This document shows positions 49,553-59,346 of a DNA stretch of 64,000 bases, one piece after another. This DNA is from an uncultured SAR116 cluster alpha proteobacterium (GTDB lineage Bacteria > Pseudomonadota > Alphaproteobacteria > Puniceispirillales > Marisalimonadaceae), in contig CACAAB010000003.1 in NCBI GenBank assembly GCA_902530325.1, positions 1-64,000 on the forward strand, read 5' to 3'. A program made the translations under genes and the position numbers. How positions within the stretch are numbered: the stretch's first letter is position 1; each line of letters opens with the position of its first letter. The notes below the pieces were generated by a model, which worked only from the letters and a program-made list of their open reading frames with translations, was not told where the DNA came from and did no database searches.

Positions 49553-51873
49553 GTTAATTCCGTAGCACCATTACTTTTATTTTTTGGACCTATTGTCTTC
49601 TTTTTTTTGTCTTTAGAAGCTGAACCTTCTGTTTTTAATGTTAATTTATCTTTTGATAAATCAACATAAACAACTCCACCATCAACTAATCTTCCAAATA
49701 AAAGTTCTTCGGCCAAAGGTTTTTTTATATGCTCTTGAATTACTCTTCCTAGAGGTCTGGCACCGAAGGTTTTATCGTAACCCTTTGTTGCCAGCCAGTC
49801 TCTAGCTTTATCAGTTAATACAACAGATACACTTTTTTCGGATAATTGTGCTTCTAATTGCATTATAAATTTGTCAACAATCATTCTAACAACTTCTAAT
49901 GGTAAGTATCCAAAAGGAATTATGGCATCTAATCTATTTCGAAATTCTGGTGCAAATAATTTGTCAATTGCTTCACTATCTGCACCTTCACGATTTTCTT
50001 GCTTAAATCCTATCGCTGCTTTTGATAGCTCTTGTGCTCCTGCATTTGTAGTCATAATTAAAATCGTATTTCTAAAATCTACAGATTTACCATTATTATC
50101 TGTTAATTTTCCATGATCCATTACTTGAAGAAGTAAGTTAAATAAATCTGGGTGCGCTTTTTCAATCTCGTCTAATAATAATACAGAATGCGGATTTTGA
50201 TCAACAGCATCAGTTAAAAGTCCACCTTGATCAAAACCAACATACCCTGGAGGAGCTCCAATTAATCTTGAGACAGTGTGTCTTTCCATATATTCTGACA
50301 TATCGAACCTTATGAGCTTAACTCCAGTAGCTTCAGCTAATTGTTTAGCAACTTCGGTTTTTCCAACACCTGTTGGGCCAGAAAATAAGTAACAGCCTAC
50401 CGGTTTTTCACCCTCTCTTAAACCAGCTCTAGATAATTTTATACTTGATACTAACTCAGACACTGCTTTGTCCTGTCCATAAACCATTCTTTTTAAATCG
50501 TCTTCTAACTTCGAAAGCGCTTTTCTATCGTCTGTAGAAACATTTCTAGGTGGTATTCTTGCAATTAATGCAATAGTCTCTTCAATCTCCGCTTTACCAA
50601 CGATTTTCTTTCTTTTTGATTTGTGTTTTAACATTTGAGCTGCAGCAGTCTCATCAATTACGTCAATAGCTTTGTCAGGTAACTTTCTATCATTTATATA
50701 TCTAGCAGATAGCTCAACAGCAGTTTTAATGGCATTATTTGTAAATTTTAAGTTATGATGTTTTTCATAACGTGGTTTTAAACCCATTAAAATTTTTACA
50801 GTATCTTCAACATTTGGCTCTGAAACGTCAATTTTTTGAAAACGCCTCACTAAGGCTCTATCTTTATCAAAATAGCCTCTATATTCTTTATAGGTTGTTG
50901 AACCTATACATTTTAATGACCCATTTTGAAGTGCTGGTTTTAATAAGTTAGATGCATCCATGGCTCCACCACTAGTCGCTCCTGCACCTATTATAGTGTG
51001 AATTTCATCAATAAATAGTATTGCATTTTCATTTTTTTCAATCTCTTTCATGACAGCCTTCAAACGTTCTTCAAAATCACCCCTGTACCTTGTGCCTGCT
51101 AACAAAGCACCCATATCTAATGCATAAATTTCTGAATTTAATAAAACTTCAGGAACATTGCCATTTACAACTTTATCGGCTAGACCTTCTGCTATTGCAG
51201 TTTTTCCTACACCAGGGTCACCTACTAATAAAGGATTATTCTTTGTTCTTCTGCATAAAACCTGGATGGTTCTATCTAGCTCAGATTGCCTGCCTATTAA
51301 AGGATCAACTTTGCCCTCAGCTGATTTCTCATTTAAATTTACTGCATATTTATCTAGAGCTTTTTCAGGTTTTTTATTATCAGCATCTTCAATTTCATTT
51401 TCAGCTCCAGATGGTGTAGTAGATTTTGAATAGTTAGGATCTTTCGCCAAACCATGACTTATGAAACTTACTGCATCAAGACGTTTCATATCCTGTTTCT
51501 GAAGTAGATAAACTGCATAGCAATCTCTTTCAGAAAACATAGCTACTAAAATATTTGCTCCAGTTGCTTCGCTTCTTCCTGAGGATTGGGTATGTATTAC
51601 AGCTCTTTGAACAACTCTTTGAAAGCCTGCTGTTGGCTGTGTATCTGCTTCTTTATCGGATGTAACAATTGCTTTCAATTCTTCTTTTAAATATCTGTCT
51701 ATGTCTTCTTCTAATATTTTTACATTCACTGAACATGCTTTTAAGACTTCAATAGCATCTTGATCTTTTAACAAAGCAGAAAGCAAATGCTCTAATGTTG
51801 CAAACTCATGCTTTAATGAAGAAGCATTTGTCATTGCTCGTCTAAGTGTTTCTTCTAAAGATTTAGATAACAT
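49549..51873 (-). CDS. clpA: ATP-dependent Clp protease ATPase subunit ClpA
   Basis: Unfoldase of 774 residues that feeds ClpP. It has the N-terminal Clp_N repeats, two AAA+ domains with Walker A GDPGVGKT and GPTGVGKT, Walker B FIDEIHT and LLDEIEK, and arginine fingers. The absence of the middle M-domain distinguishes it from ClpB. A lysine-rich tail is present. It follows clpS by 2 bp, the standard order. Confidence 0.96.
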   Translation of the reverse strand: MLSKSLEETLRRAMTNASSLKHEFATLEHLLSALLKDQDAIEVLKACSVNVKILEEDIDRYLKEELKAIVTSDKEADTQPTAGFQRVVQRAVIHTQSSGRSEATGANILVAMFSERDCYAVYLLQKQDMKRLDAVSFISHGLAKDPNYSKSTTPSGAENEIEDADNKKPEKALDKYAVNLNEKSAEGKVDPLIGRQSELDRTIQVLCRRTKNNPLLVGDPGVGKTAIAEGLADKVVNGNVPEVLLNSEIYALDMGALLAGTRYRGDFEERLKAVMKEIEKNENAILFIDEIHTIIGAGATSGGAMDASNLLKPALQNGSLKCIGSTTYKEYRGYFDKDRALVRRFQKIDVSEPNVEDTVKILMGLKPRYEKHHNLKFTNNAIKTAVELSARYINDRKLPDKAIDVIDETAAAQMLKHKSKRKKIVGKAEIEETIALIARIPPRNVSTDDRKALSKLEDDLKRMVYGQDKAVSELVSSIKLSRAGLREGEKPVGCYLFSGPTGVGKTEVAKQLAEATGVKLIRFDMSEYMERHTVSRLIGAPPGYVGFDQGGLLTDAVDQNPHSVLLLDEIEKAHPDLFNLLLQVMDHGKLTDNNGKSVDFRNTILIMTTNAGAQELSKAAIGFKQENREGADSEAIDKLFAPEFRNRLDAIIPFGYLPLEVVRMIVDKFIMQLEAQLSEKSVSVVLTDKARDWLATKGYDKTFGARPLGRVIQEHIKKPLAEELLFGRLVDGGVVYVDLSKDKLTLKTEGSASKDKKKKTIGPKNKSNGATELT

Positions 51874-51875
51874 TT

Positions 51876-52214
51876 TTATTCCTTTTCTAATTGCACTTGT
51901 AAAGGATGCTCATATTTACGAGCATAGTTCATTACTTGCATCGCTTTGGTTTCTGCTAAATCATATGCATAAATCCCACATACACCAACGCCACGTTGGT
52001 GGACATGAAGCATTATTTGTGTTGCTTCTTCTCTGTTTTTTTGAAAAAACTTTTCTAAAACTTCAATAACAAATTCCATAGGAGTATAGTCATCATTCAT
52101 CATCAGTACTCTATAAAGTGGTGGGGTTTTTGTTTTTGGCTTTACAGCTAATTTTATGTTTCCTTCAACGTCATCTGTACTGCTTTTGTCTTCACCCATA
52201 GTAATTAATGGCAT
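51876..52214 (-). CDS. clpS: ATP-dependent Clp protease adaptor ClpS
   Basis: N-end-rule adaptor of about 112 residues that delivers substrates with Leu, Phe, Tyr or Trp N termini to ClpAP. The binding pocket is in [24 protein letters not shown] and [22 protein letters not shown] chose the ATG at 52214, which gives the usual family length; the longer TTG reading to 52265 adds a poorly conserved N terminus. Together with aat upstream in the window it completes a bacterial N-degron pathway. Confidence 0.94.
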   Translation of the reverse strand: MPLITMGEDKSSTDDVEGNIKLAVKPKTKTPPLYRVLMMNDDYTPMEFVIEVLEKFFQKNREEATQIMLHVHQRGVGVCGIYAYDLAETKAMQVMNYARKYEHPLQVQLEKE

Positions 52215-52529
52215 ATTTTTCACACCAATATCATTTATTATTTTCTGTCTACTATTATTAAACAACTTTTTTGATTTTCCTTTTTAATACTTTTTATTTA
52301 ATAATATAAGAACGACAGACTGCTTCAACAAGTTTAAGTTAAATTTTTTTTTAATAGGCTCTTTCATAATTGTTGCTTCTATTTTATACTAAATATGGTG
52401 TTTTGTTAAAAAATTAATCTAAATAATGTGTTTTTTATAATATTCAGATTATAATTTTAACTTTGATTATAACTGATGTTTTAGATTCAATTTTTTTGAA
52501 TATTAGATTTGTTTAGAAATTATAATAAA
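52215..52529. other. Divergent clpS/dacF intergenic region
   Basis: About 315 bp, AT-rich, no gene recognised. It carries the divergent promoters of clpSA and the carboxypeptidase gene. I see no strong palindrome or RNA structure. Confidence 0.4.
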
Positions 52530-53774
52530 ATGTTTAACAATTATAAAATTTTATTCTTAAAAAAAATTAATATAATATTTTCAATAAAATTAGTTTTTAG
52601 CTCCATATTTTTTTTTGGTTTTATATATTCTGCAAACGCTAAATATGCATCATTTGTCATAAATGAAAATACTAAACGTATTTACCATAATACTAATGCA
52701 GATACACGAAACTATCCTGCTTCATTAACAAAAATTATGACGCTATACATGATATTTGATGCTCTAAAAAATAAAAGAATATCTATGAATACCAAATTTA
52801 AAGTCTCTAATCGTGCAAGCAGACAGCCACCATCCAAGTTAAATTTATCTGCAGGATCTAGTATTACAGTGAAGAATGCTATTTTGGCCTTAATTACCAA
52901 ATCAGCAAATGATGTCGCAACCGTTGTAGCTGAAAATCTTGGAAAATCAGAAAGAAATTTTGCTAAGTTAATGACAAAGAAAGCTAAAAAATTAGGTATG
53001 ACACGAACTACTTTTAAGAATGCTTCAGGATTACCTAACAGAAGTCAGTTATCTACTGCTAGAGATATGGCAACTTTAGGGATGGCTATTAGAAAAAATC
53101 ATCCTAATTTTTTTAAATTTTTTAAAACTAAGTCTTTTGTTTTTAAAGGGATTAAATATACAAATCATAATAATCTGTTAAGTAGTTACTATGGAACAGA
53201 TGGTATCAAAACAGGTTATACTAATGCTTCTGGATTTAATCTTGTGGCTTCCGTTGAAAGAAATGGGCAGAGAATTATTGGTGTTGTTTTTGGTGGGAAC
53301 AAAGCAAGATCACGCGACAGACATATGATAACATTACTAAATAAATATATTAAAACTAGTCCTTCTAAACCACTTGTAAGAATTGCAAAACCCTCAGAAT
53401 TACCTAAAGTTCGACCAAAAATTGTTATTGCAGAAAAAAACGTAAAAAGTTTTAAAATACCCCCTAAAACCAAGAAACCTCAATACTCTGAAAATATTCA
53501 AGATGATTGGTTTGTACAAATTGGTGCATTTAAAAATAGATTAAACGCTCATAAAGCAGCTCGTAATGCAAGAAATATTGTTCCTGAACAACTTGGTAAC
53601 TTACCTGCTTCATTAAGTAAAATAACTAAAACTAATAACACAAATAATAATTTAGAGTACTTATGGAGAGTTCGTTTTATAGAACTAGCAGAAAATCAAG
53701 CACGTTCAGTTTGTGCAGAACTTTGGACTTCTGGTCTGAGTTGTATTCCACTACCTTCTAACAATAAATCTTAA
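52530..53774 (+). CDS. dacF: D-alanyl-D-alanine carboxypeptidase with SPOR domain
   Basis: Low-molecular-mass penicillin-binding protein of about 414 residues. After a signal sequence (hydrophobic 16-32, cleavage likely after SANA) come the active-site motifs SLTK, KSAND (SxN) and KTGYTNA. It trims D-Ala from peptidoglycan peptides. The C-terminal part is a SPOR domain (WFVQIGAFKNRLNAHKAARNA), which brings the protein to the division septum. Start at the ATG at 52530 is preferred to a TTG seven codons upstream. Confidence 0.94.
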   Translation: MFNNYKILFLKKINIIFSIKLVFSSIFFFGFIYSANAKYASFVINENTKRIYHNTNADTRNYPASLTKIMTLYMIFDALKNKRISMNTKFKVSNRASRQPPSKLNLSAGSSITVKNAILALITKSANDVATVVAENLGKSERNFAKLMTKKAKKLGMTRTTFKNASGLPNRSQLSTARDMATLGMAIRKNHPNFFKFFKTKSFVFKGIKYTNHNNLLSSYYGTDGIKTGYTNASGFNLVASVERNGQRIIGVVFGGNKARSRDRHMITLLNKYIKTSPSKPLVRIAKPSELPKVRPKIVIAEKNVKSFKIPPKTKKPQYSENIQDDWFVQIGAFKNRLNAHKAARNARNIVPEQLGNLPASLSKITKTNNTNNNLEYLWRVRFIELAENQARSVCAELWTSGLSCIPLPSNNKS

Positions 53775-53787
53775 TACAAATGATTCT

Positions 53788-55110
53788 CTAGGATACTTTT
53801 AGTAAGTCAGCCCAATTTGTAGTGTAAAAAGGAGATCTATGAAAAGACCGCATTCTCCATTTATCATTTTCTATTTTCTTTCTTCCTGAATGTTTTACTA
53901 TCCCTTGAGAACCATAAAATAATGTCATTTTCCCCATTTTAGTATTTATATCGTCTAATATTTCCATAGAAATATCAGACGCATCAGCAATATTTTTATA
54001 ATTTTTGTCATATGTAAACAAGTTATCCTGAATAACATAATCGTTATTTTTAACGTCTTTTTTTCTTTGCTTTAAATCAAGTAATATTACTCCAATTTTT
54101 TTATAATTATAATTTGGACGATAAAGTCTATCTAATACCTTAAATGCTTTTCTCATTATGATATTTGTATTATCTGTTAAATCATCAAAGGGTAATGTTG
54201 CACTATTATTATATTGCAAATCCTTCTTTCTAAAACGATTGGTATTAATAAAAACACAAATCTCTCTACATAAGCTATCTTGACTTCTAAGCTTCTCTGC
54301 TGCTCTTGCCACATGATTTGCCAATGCTTGTTTGAGATTATATTTATCGTTAATCATATTGCCAAAAGATCTGGAAACTGTAATAGATTTTTTATCCACT
54401 ATATTCTCTAGAGCAAGGCAAGAATTTCCTCTTAATTCATAAACCATACGTTCACCAACAACTGATACTAATTTTCTGATCTGACGAGGATCTGATTGCT
54501 GTAAATCAAATGGATTATTAATTCCTATTGATTTTAAACGATTGGCCCATCCTTTAGAGATGCCCCAAATATCTTCTAATTGAATATTACTTAATATACT
54601 TCTTAAATGATCAGATATAGTTAAAACATAAACACCATTAGATGAATGTTTCTTAGCCATTTTATTTGCTAATTTTGCTAATGTTTTAGTAGGGCCTACC
54701 CCGATCGAAACAGGTATACCAGTCCACTGATAAATAAATTGTCTAATTTTAAACATTTCTTCTGAAATAGTTTTTATATTGAATTTTCTTAAGTCAAGAA
54801 ACGCTTCATCAATAGAGTATATTTCCATATCAGGTACAAAATAATTTAATGAGCTCATTACCCGAGAAGACATATCCCCGTATAAAGTATAATTTGAGGA
54901 ATATGTGAATATTTTATTCTTCTTTATTAATGTTTTATATAAATGTAATGGGGCTCCCATAGGTATGCCCAAAGATTTTGCTTCATTGGATCTAGCAATA
55001 ATACACCCATCGTTATTGGATAATACTACAACTGGCTTGTTTCTCAATAAAGGATTGAAAACTCTTTCGCAGGAAACATAGAAATTATTACAGTCAACTA
55101 GTCCATACAT
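53788..55110 (-). CDS. umuC: Y-family DNA polymerase V catalytic subunit UmuC
   Basis: Translesion polymerase of 440 residues. It starts MYGLVDCNNFYVSCERVF (catalytic aspartate and steric gate), then VVLSNNDGCIIARS and SIDEAFLDL with the metal-binding D and E. The fingers, palm and little-finger regions match UmuC rather than DinB by length and the C-terminal FYTTNWADLL. It copies damaged DNA in the SOS response. It begins one base after the umuD stop, so the two form one operon. Confidence 0.95.
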   Translation of the reverse strand: MYGLVDCNNFYVSCERVFNPLLRNKPVVVLSNNDGCIIARSNEAKSLGIPMGAPLHLYKTLIKKNKIFTYSSNYTLYGDMSSRVMSSLNYFVPDMEIYSIDEAFLDLRKFNIKTISEEMFKIRQFIYQWTGIPVSIGVGPTKTLAKLANKMAKKHSSNGVYVLTISDHLRSILSNIQLEDIWGISKGWANRLKSIGINNPFDLQQSDPRQIRKLVSVVGERMVYELRGNSCLALENIVDKKSITVSRSFGNMINDKYNLKQALANHVARAAEKLRSQDSLCREICVFINTNRFRKKDLQYNNSATLPFDDLTDNTNIIMRKAFKVLDRLYRPNYNYKKIGVILLDLKQRKKDVKNNDYVIQDNLFTYDKNYKNIADASDISMEILDDINTKMGKMTLFYGSQGIVKHSGRKKIENDKWRMRSFHRSPFYTTNWADLLKVS

Positions 55111-55111
55111 A

Positions 55112-55600
55112 TCACAAAAAGTGAACCGAACTAGTTACTACACCCCAAATTTCCATGTTCATATGGTCTTCAATTTCAATTGGCTTATACAAATCATTTT
55201 CTGGCATCAATATTATTTTTCCAGACCGCTTATATAATCTTTTAACAGTCATTTGTCCGTCTAAAACAGCTATAATCACTTTTCCGTGTGCAGGCTTAAT
55301 ACTCCTATCAACAACCAAGATATCATTATCATTTATACCAGCGTTAATCATTGAGTCACCATTAACTCGAACAAAAAACGTTGCAGCAGGACGTTTGATT
55401 AGATAGCTATTTAAATCTAAACTTCTTTCTAAGTTATCATCTGCAGGAGAAGGAAAACCCGCTGAGACTTTGGAACTATAAAGAGGAAAAGTTTGAGGAA
55501 GATTTAAACATGGTCTAAATACTTCTAATTTGTCTGACAGTTTATAGTGTCCATTTTGAGCTAGGATTCTTTTGGTTTCTTCTAAATTTAAATTAATCAT
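55112..55600 (-). CDS. umuD: UmuD SOS mutagenesis protein
   Basis: LexA/UmuD-fold protein of 162 residues. Self-cleavage at A47-G48 (VSAGFPSP) and the catalytic dyad S83 (GDSM) and K120 (MTVKRL); Ser-Lys spacing of 37 and site-to-Ser spacing of 36 match E. coli UmuD. The ATG at 55600 is chosen because upstream codons would lie on a LexA box; the long reading to 55660 is unlikely. After RecA-induced cleavage it joins UmuC. It is about 20 residues longer at the N terminus than E. coli UmuD. Confidence 0.92.
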   Translation of the reverse strand: MINLNLEETKRILAQNGHYKLSDKLEVFRPCLNLPQTFPLYSSKVSAGFPSPADDNLERSLDLNSYLIKRPAATFFVRVNGDSMINAGINDNDILVVDRSIKPAHGKVIIAVLDGQMTVKRLYKRSGKIILMPENDLYKPIEIEDHMNMEIWGVVTSSVHFL

Positions 55601-55620
55601 TATTTCATTCCAAATACTTT

Positions 55621-55635
55621 GTTCATGTTTTGTTC
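55621..55635. promoter_or_regulatory. LexA (SOS) box upstream of umuDC
   Basis: GTTCATGTTTTGTTC is a perfect alphaproteobacterial LexA operator, GTTC-N7-GTTC, 20 bp before the umuD ATG. It shows that umuDC is SOS-controlled in this genome. Confidence 0.85.
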
Positions 55636-55730
55636 TCATATAAATACAAGAAAAAGTCAACTATTAAAAGTAAAATTAAATAATAATTATATCAAAAGAT
55701 AAATAAAAGAGTTTAAAATCTGTTGGAATA

Positions 55731-55991
55731 TTAGCGATTTTTCAGCTTTTCAAGCAAACTATCTAAGTTATGATCTACTTGGTCATCAAAACCATTTTTA
55801 GATGAAAAATAAGCTAAAGACATTAAACCAGAACCCAATAAAATAGTAAAAAAAGCACCAACAAAAATTGCTATTTTCCCATTATGACTAATTATAACGT
55901 CTGACATTTGTAACCATAAATTAATTGCAAATATTGTTATTAATATCACAGTAAAAATAGCTAGAATAATTAGGAGTAAAGTATTTTTCAT
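55731..55991 (-). CDS. Small membrane protein
   Basis: Unrecognised protein of 86 residues from the ATG at 55991; two residues longer if a GTG is used. It has two hydrophobic segments (about 3-27 and 41-62), a short loop and a charged C-terminal tail (DDQVDHNLDSLLEKLKNR). It lies between the M20 peptidase gene and umuD on the same strand. Nothing ties it to either. Confidence 0.65.
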   Translation of the reverse strand: MKNTLLLIILAIFTVILITIFAINLWLQMSDVIISHNGKIAIFVGAFFTILLGSGLMSLAYFSSKNGFDDQVDHNLDSLLEKLKNR

Positions 55992-56033
55992 AAACACATA
56001 TATATTAGTAAATTCAAGACAAGTCTATTAATA

Positions 56034-57221
56034 TTATCTAAGGGGCATTTCTGATTTAACTAATTTTTCCCAATATGCAATACCTAAAGGTAAAATATCG
56101 TCATTAAAATCATACTTACTATTATGTAGCATACAACCTGACTTTCCTTCACCTGCTCCCAACCATATATATGATCCAGGTGTTTTTTCTAACATATAAG
56201 CGAAATCTTCAGCGCCCATAGAGGGTGCCATATTAGTTTTAACTGAGTCTTTACCAAATAAATTTGATAAAACTTCAATTGCTTTTTCACTAGATTCAAT
56301 GTCATTTATTGTGACAGGGTAACCTTTAATAACAGATACATTGGCTGAACAACCATAAGCTACTGCTGTAGCCTCACAAATTTCTGTAAATTGTTTATGA
56401 ACACTTATTCTAGTATCTGGGCTAACAGTTCTAATAGTGCCAATAAAATTTGCTGTTTGAGGTATAATATTAAATCCAGAACCTGCATTAATTTGAGTTA
56501 CAGAAATGACAACTGCATCAAGAGGATTCTGCTTTCGAGAAACTATCTGTTGTACAGCCTGAACAATAGCAGTAACAGCTAAAACAGGATCATTTGTTGC
56601 TTGAGGCATTGCAGCATGACCACCGTTTCCATTTATAGTAACTTCAAATTTGTCTGCTGCTGCCATAACAGATCCTTTATGAACGGCAACACTTCCTTCA
56701 CTCATACCTGGCCAATTGTGCATACCCCAAACACTATCCATGGGAAACTGTTGAAACAAACCATCCTCTATCATGGCAAGTCCACCACCTCCACCTTCTT
56801 CAGCAGGTTGGAATATAAAATATACAGTTCCATCAAAATCCTTTTTCGAAGACAATAATTTAGCTGCCCCAAGTAGCATAGCTGTATGACCATCATGACC
56901 ACATGCATGCATGCGACCATCAAACTTTGATTTATAAGAAAAATCATTTTCTTCAGTCATTGGCAAGGCGTCCATATCAGCTCTTAATCCAATAGCTTTA
57001 TTTCCTCCACCACCAAGATTAGCGTTAGCTCCTTTCAAAACTCCAATAACACCAGTTTTAGCCATTCCTCTATGAATTTCCAAACCAAAAGATTCGAGTT
57101 TCTCTGCAACAAAGTTAGATGTCCACTCCTCTTCATAGCCAAGCTCTGGATGAGCATGCAATTCATGTCTCCACTTTTTTATTTTAGGGATAATATTAAT
57201 AATTTCATTTGATACTTTCAT
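56034..57221 (-). CDS. M20 family amidohydrolase (hippurate hydrolase type)
   Basis: Metal-dependent amidohydrolase of 395 residues (M20D). It starts with IKKWRHELHAHPELGYEE, has the metal-binding DGRMHACGHDGHTAM, EEGGGGGLAM with the catalytic glutamate, GHAAMPQATNDP in the lid domain and MGAEDFAYML near the end. It removes acyl groups from amino acids such as hippurate or indole-acetyl amino acids. It is a single gene with its own promoter in the short gap before the MFS gene. Confidence 0.93.
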   Translation of the reverse strand: MKVSNEIINIIPKIKKWRHELHAHPELGYEEEWTSNFVAEKLESFGLEIHRGMAKTGVIGVLKGANANLGGGGNKAIGLRADMDALPMTEENDFSYKSKFDGRMHACGHDGHTAMLLGAAKLLSSKKDFDGTVYFIFQPAEEGGGGGLAMIEDGLFQQFPMDSVWGMHNWPGMSEGSVAVHKGSVMAAADKFEVTINGNGGHAAMPQATNDPVLAVTAIVQAVQQIVSRKQNPLDAVVISVTQINAGSGFNIIPQTANFIGTIRTVSPDTRISVHKQFTEICEATAVAYGCSANVSVIKGYPVTINDIESSEKAIEVLSNLFGKDSVKTNMAPSMGAEDFAYMLEKTPGSYIWLGAGEGKSGCMLHNSKYDFNDDILPLGIAYWEKLVKSEMPLR

Positions 57222-57382
57222 GTGACTCTCCTTAGAATTATTATAAATACTCTTAAATCAAAAGGTCAACTTTCTAATCATTGAGCTATCGTGCAGATAG
57301 TAAATATGCTAGCTTATTTAAACTTAATCTTGGAAGCTACAAATCAGTTTTTTTAATAATAATTTTTTGGAGTTTGGCGAAT

Positions 57383-58657
57383 ATGAAACGAATAAATATT
57401 CTTCCTGAAAACAACTTACAAAAATTTATGTTTATTTTCTTACCTTTTGCTTGTGGATATTTTTTATCTTATCTTTATCGATCAACCAACGCCATTCTTG
57501 CACCATATCTAAGTAATGACTTAAACCTAAATGCAGAGCAACTTGGTTTAATTACATCTGCATATTTTTTAACGTTTGGTTTGTTTCAGTTACCCTTAGG
57601 CGTTTTACTTGATAGATTTGGAGCTAGAAGAGTTCAAAGTGTCCTATTTCTAGTTGCTGCAACTGGAGCTACATTATTTAGCTTAGGAAACAATGTTTTG
57701 TCATTAGTAATAGCTCGTGGACTAATTGGTCTAGGTGTTTCTGGTGCTTTAATGGGAGCATTTAAGGCTTTTGCAGTTTGGTTTCCTAAAGAAAGACTTC
57801 CACTTTTAATAGGTCTATTTATGTCAGCAGGTGGAATGGGTGCAATTGTAGCATCAACCCCTTTGGAAATGGCCATGAAAATAACTGATTGGAGAGGAGC
57901 TTACTTATTTCTTGGAGTAATTACAATTTTTATTGGAATTCTAATATTCTTCATAGTTCCAGAAAAAAAAGAAACCGCGAATGATGAAGAAACATTACCT
58001 ATTTTGAAAGTATTGAAAGAAATTTATACAAGCTATGTTTTTTGGAGAATTGGTCCATTATCTGGAATTGCAGGAGGTACTAGCATGGCTATACTAGGAC
58101 TTTGGGCAGGACCTTGGCTAGCTGATATAGGTAAGTTTAATAAAAGTGAAATTGCTAATATTCTCTTTGTTTCAACAATAATGATGACTATCGGAACAAC
58201 ATCTTTGGGGATTATTACAGATTATTTAAGAAAATTTAATATATCTCCAGTTGGTGTAATGGGAGGGGCTTTACTAGTTTTTATAGTACCATTTACAATA
58301 ATTACTTTTGGATTAATGCCAAAAGCCATATGGCCGTGGGTTATATTAAGCATAACGTCATTAGCGGCAACACTTGCTTATGCTGGACTTAGCCAACATT
58401 TTCCTAACAGTTATGCTGGTCGCGCATCAACGGCTATAAATTTGATATGTTTTTTGATGGCTTTTATGGCTCAATACGCAATTGGTTTCATCATGCAAAT
58501 AATTGAGCCAGGAAAGCAAAGTGGATATTCGATAAAAGCTTATCAAGCAGGCTTTGGTTTGTTTTTAGGATTGATTATTATTTGTTATGTAATTTTTGTG
58601 GTAATGAGTTTAACTGAAATAAAAAACAAAAAAAAAACTAAGGGTAATGACGTTTAG
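57383..58657 (+). CDS. Major facilitator superfamily transporter
   Basis: Twelve-helix MFS permease of about 424 residues. The MFS signature GVLLDRFGARRVQ lies between helices 2 and 3, and a loop with PEKKETAND precedes helix 7. I prefer the ATG at 57383 (MKRINILPENN) with GGAG upstream; the longer reading from 57281 begins in the gap. The substrate is unknown. Its 3' end overlaps the pdxH stop by 20 bp in convergent order. Confidence 0.9.
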   Translation: MKRINILPENNLQKFMFIFLPFACGYFLSYLYRSTNAILAPYLSNDLNLNAEQLGLITSAYFLTFGLFQLPLGVLLDRFGARRVQSVLFLVAATGATLFSLGNNVLSLVIARGLIGLGVSGALMGAFKAFAVWFPKERLPLLIGLFMSAGGMGAIVASTPLEMAMKITDWRGAYLFLGVITIFIGILIFFIVPEKKETANDEETLPILKVLKEIYTSYVFWRIGPLSGIAGGTSMAILGLWAGPWLADIGKFNKSEIANILFVSTIMMTIGTTSLGIITDYLRKFNISPVGVMGGALLVFIVPFTIITFGLMPKAIWPWVILSITSLAATLAYAGLSQHFPNSYAGRASTAINLICFLMAFMAQYAIGFIMQIIEPGKQSGYSIKAYQAGFGLFLGLIIICYVIFVVMSLTEIKNKKKTKGNDV

Positions 58658-59231
58658 CAATCCACTCATTTTTGACATCAGTAGGTTTTAAGATAAATCT
58701 ATCGTGCAACCTAAAATCACCATCTTCCCAAAATTCAAACTCTATAGGTTTTAATGCGAAACCACCCCAAAAACTTGGACGAGGAATATCATCATTATAT
58801 TTTTTTTCAAGTAATTTTACCTGTTGCATCAAAAACTCTCTAGATTCTAGTTCTCTTGATTGTTTTGAAGCCCAAGCGCCAATTTGACTACCTTTAGAAC
58901 GAGATTGATAATATTTATCAGAAACTTCATCAGAAACTTTTTTAAGATTCCCAATTAACCTTACTTGACGATTTAAACTTTTCCAATAAAAACAGATAGC
59001 ACCTTTTCCTGTTTGAGTAATTTCTCTAGATTTACGACTTTGATAATTTGTATAAAAAACAAAATCCCCATCAATAATGTCTTTTAGCAAGACTGTTCTT
59101 ACTGAAGGCATACCATCTTTGGATACTGTAGCTAATTGCATAGCATTGGGATCTCTAATTTCTTTTTCTTCAGCCTCAGACAGCCAATCTTTAAACAATT
59201 GTATTGGATCTACAATTTTCTCTAGTTCCAA
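58638..59231 (-). CDS. pdxH: Pyridoxamine 5'-phosphate oxidase
   Basis: FMN enzyme of about 197 residues, making pyridoxal 5'-phosphate. DPNAMQLATVSKDGMPSVRTVLLKD, YTNYQSRKSREI, and C-terminal PIEFEFWEDGDFRLHDRF and the final KRHYP are the family landmarks. I chose a TTG at 59231 because GGAG lies seven bases upstream and it gives MELEKIVDP, like relatives; the longer ATG reading at 59297 would run through a tandem duplication of promoter-like DNA. Confidence 0.94.
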   Translation of the reverse strand: MELEKIVDPIQLFKDWLSEAEEKEIRDPNAMQLATVSKDGMPSVRTVLLKDIIDGDFVFYTNYQSRKSREITQTGKGAICFYWKSLNRQVRLIGNLKKVSDEVSDKYYQSRSKGSQIGAWASKQSRELESREFLMQQVKLLEKKYNDDIPRPSFWGGFALKPIEFEFWEDGDFRLHDRFILKPTDVKNEWIAKRHYP

Positions 59232-59253
59232 ATAAGATCTCCATATTATTATT

Positions 59254-59281
59254 TTAGTACTAATTACTATTTTAGTACTAA
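59254..59281. promoter_or_regulatory. Tandem palindromes upstream of pdxH
   Basis: TTAGTACTAA, a perfect 10-bp palindrome, occurs at 59254-59263 and 59272-59281, 18 bp apart, within an 18-bp tandem duplication (one mismatch) at 59245-59280. They sit just upstream of the chosen pdxH start and 65 bp from the divergent glycine-zipper gene. They look like paired operator sites; the regulator is unknown. Confidence 0.45.
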
Positions 59282-59346
59282 TTTTGCCATATTTCATAGT
59301 TATATATGCATTTACTTTAAATTTAAAAGATTAACATGAGGTACTA

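Noticed and set aside
55601-55660. Extended N terminus of UmuD
   Set aside because: The extra codons cover a perfect LexA box, so this stretch is the promoter rather than coding sequence.
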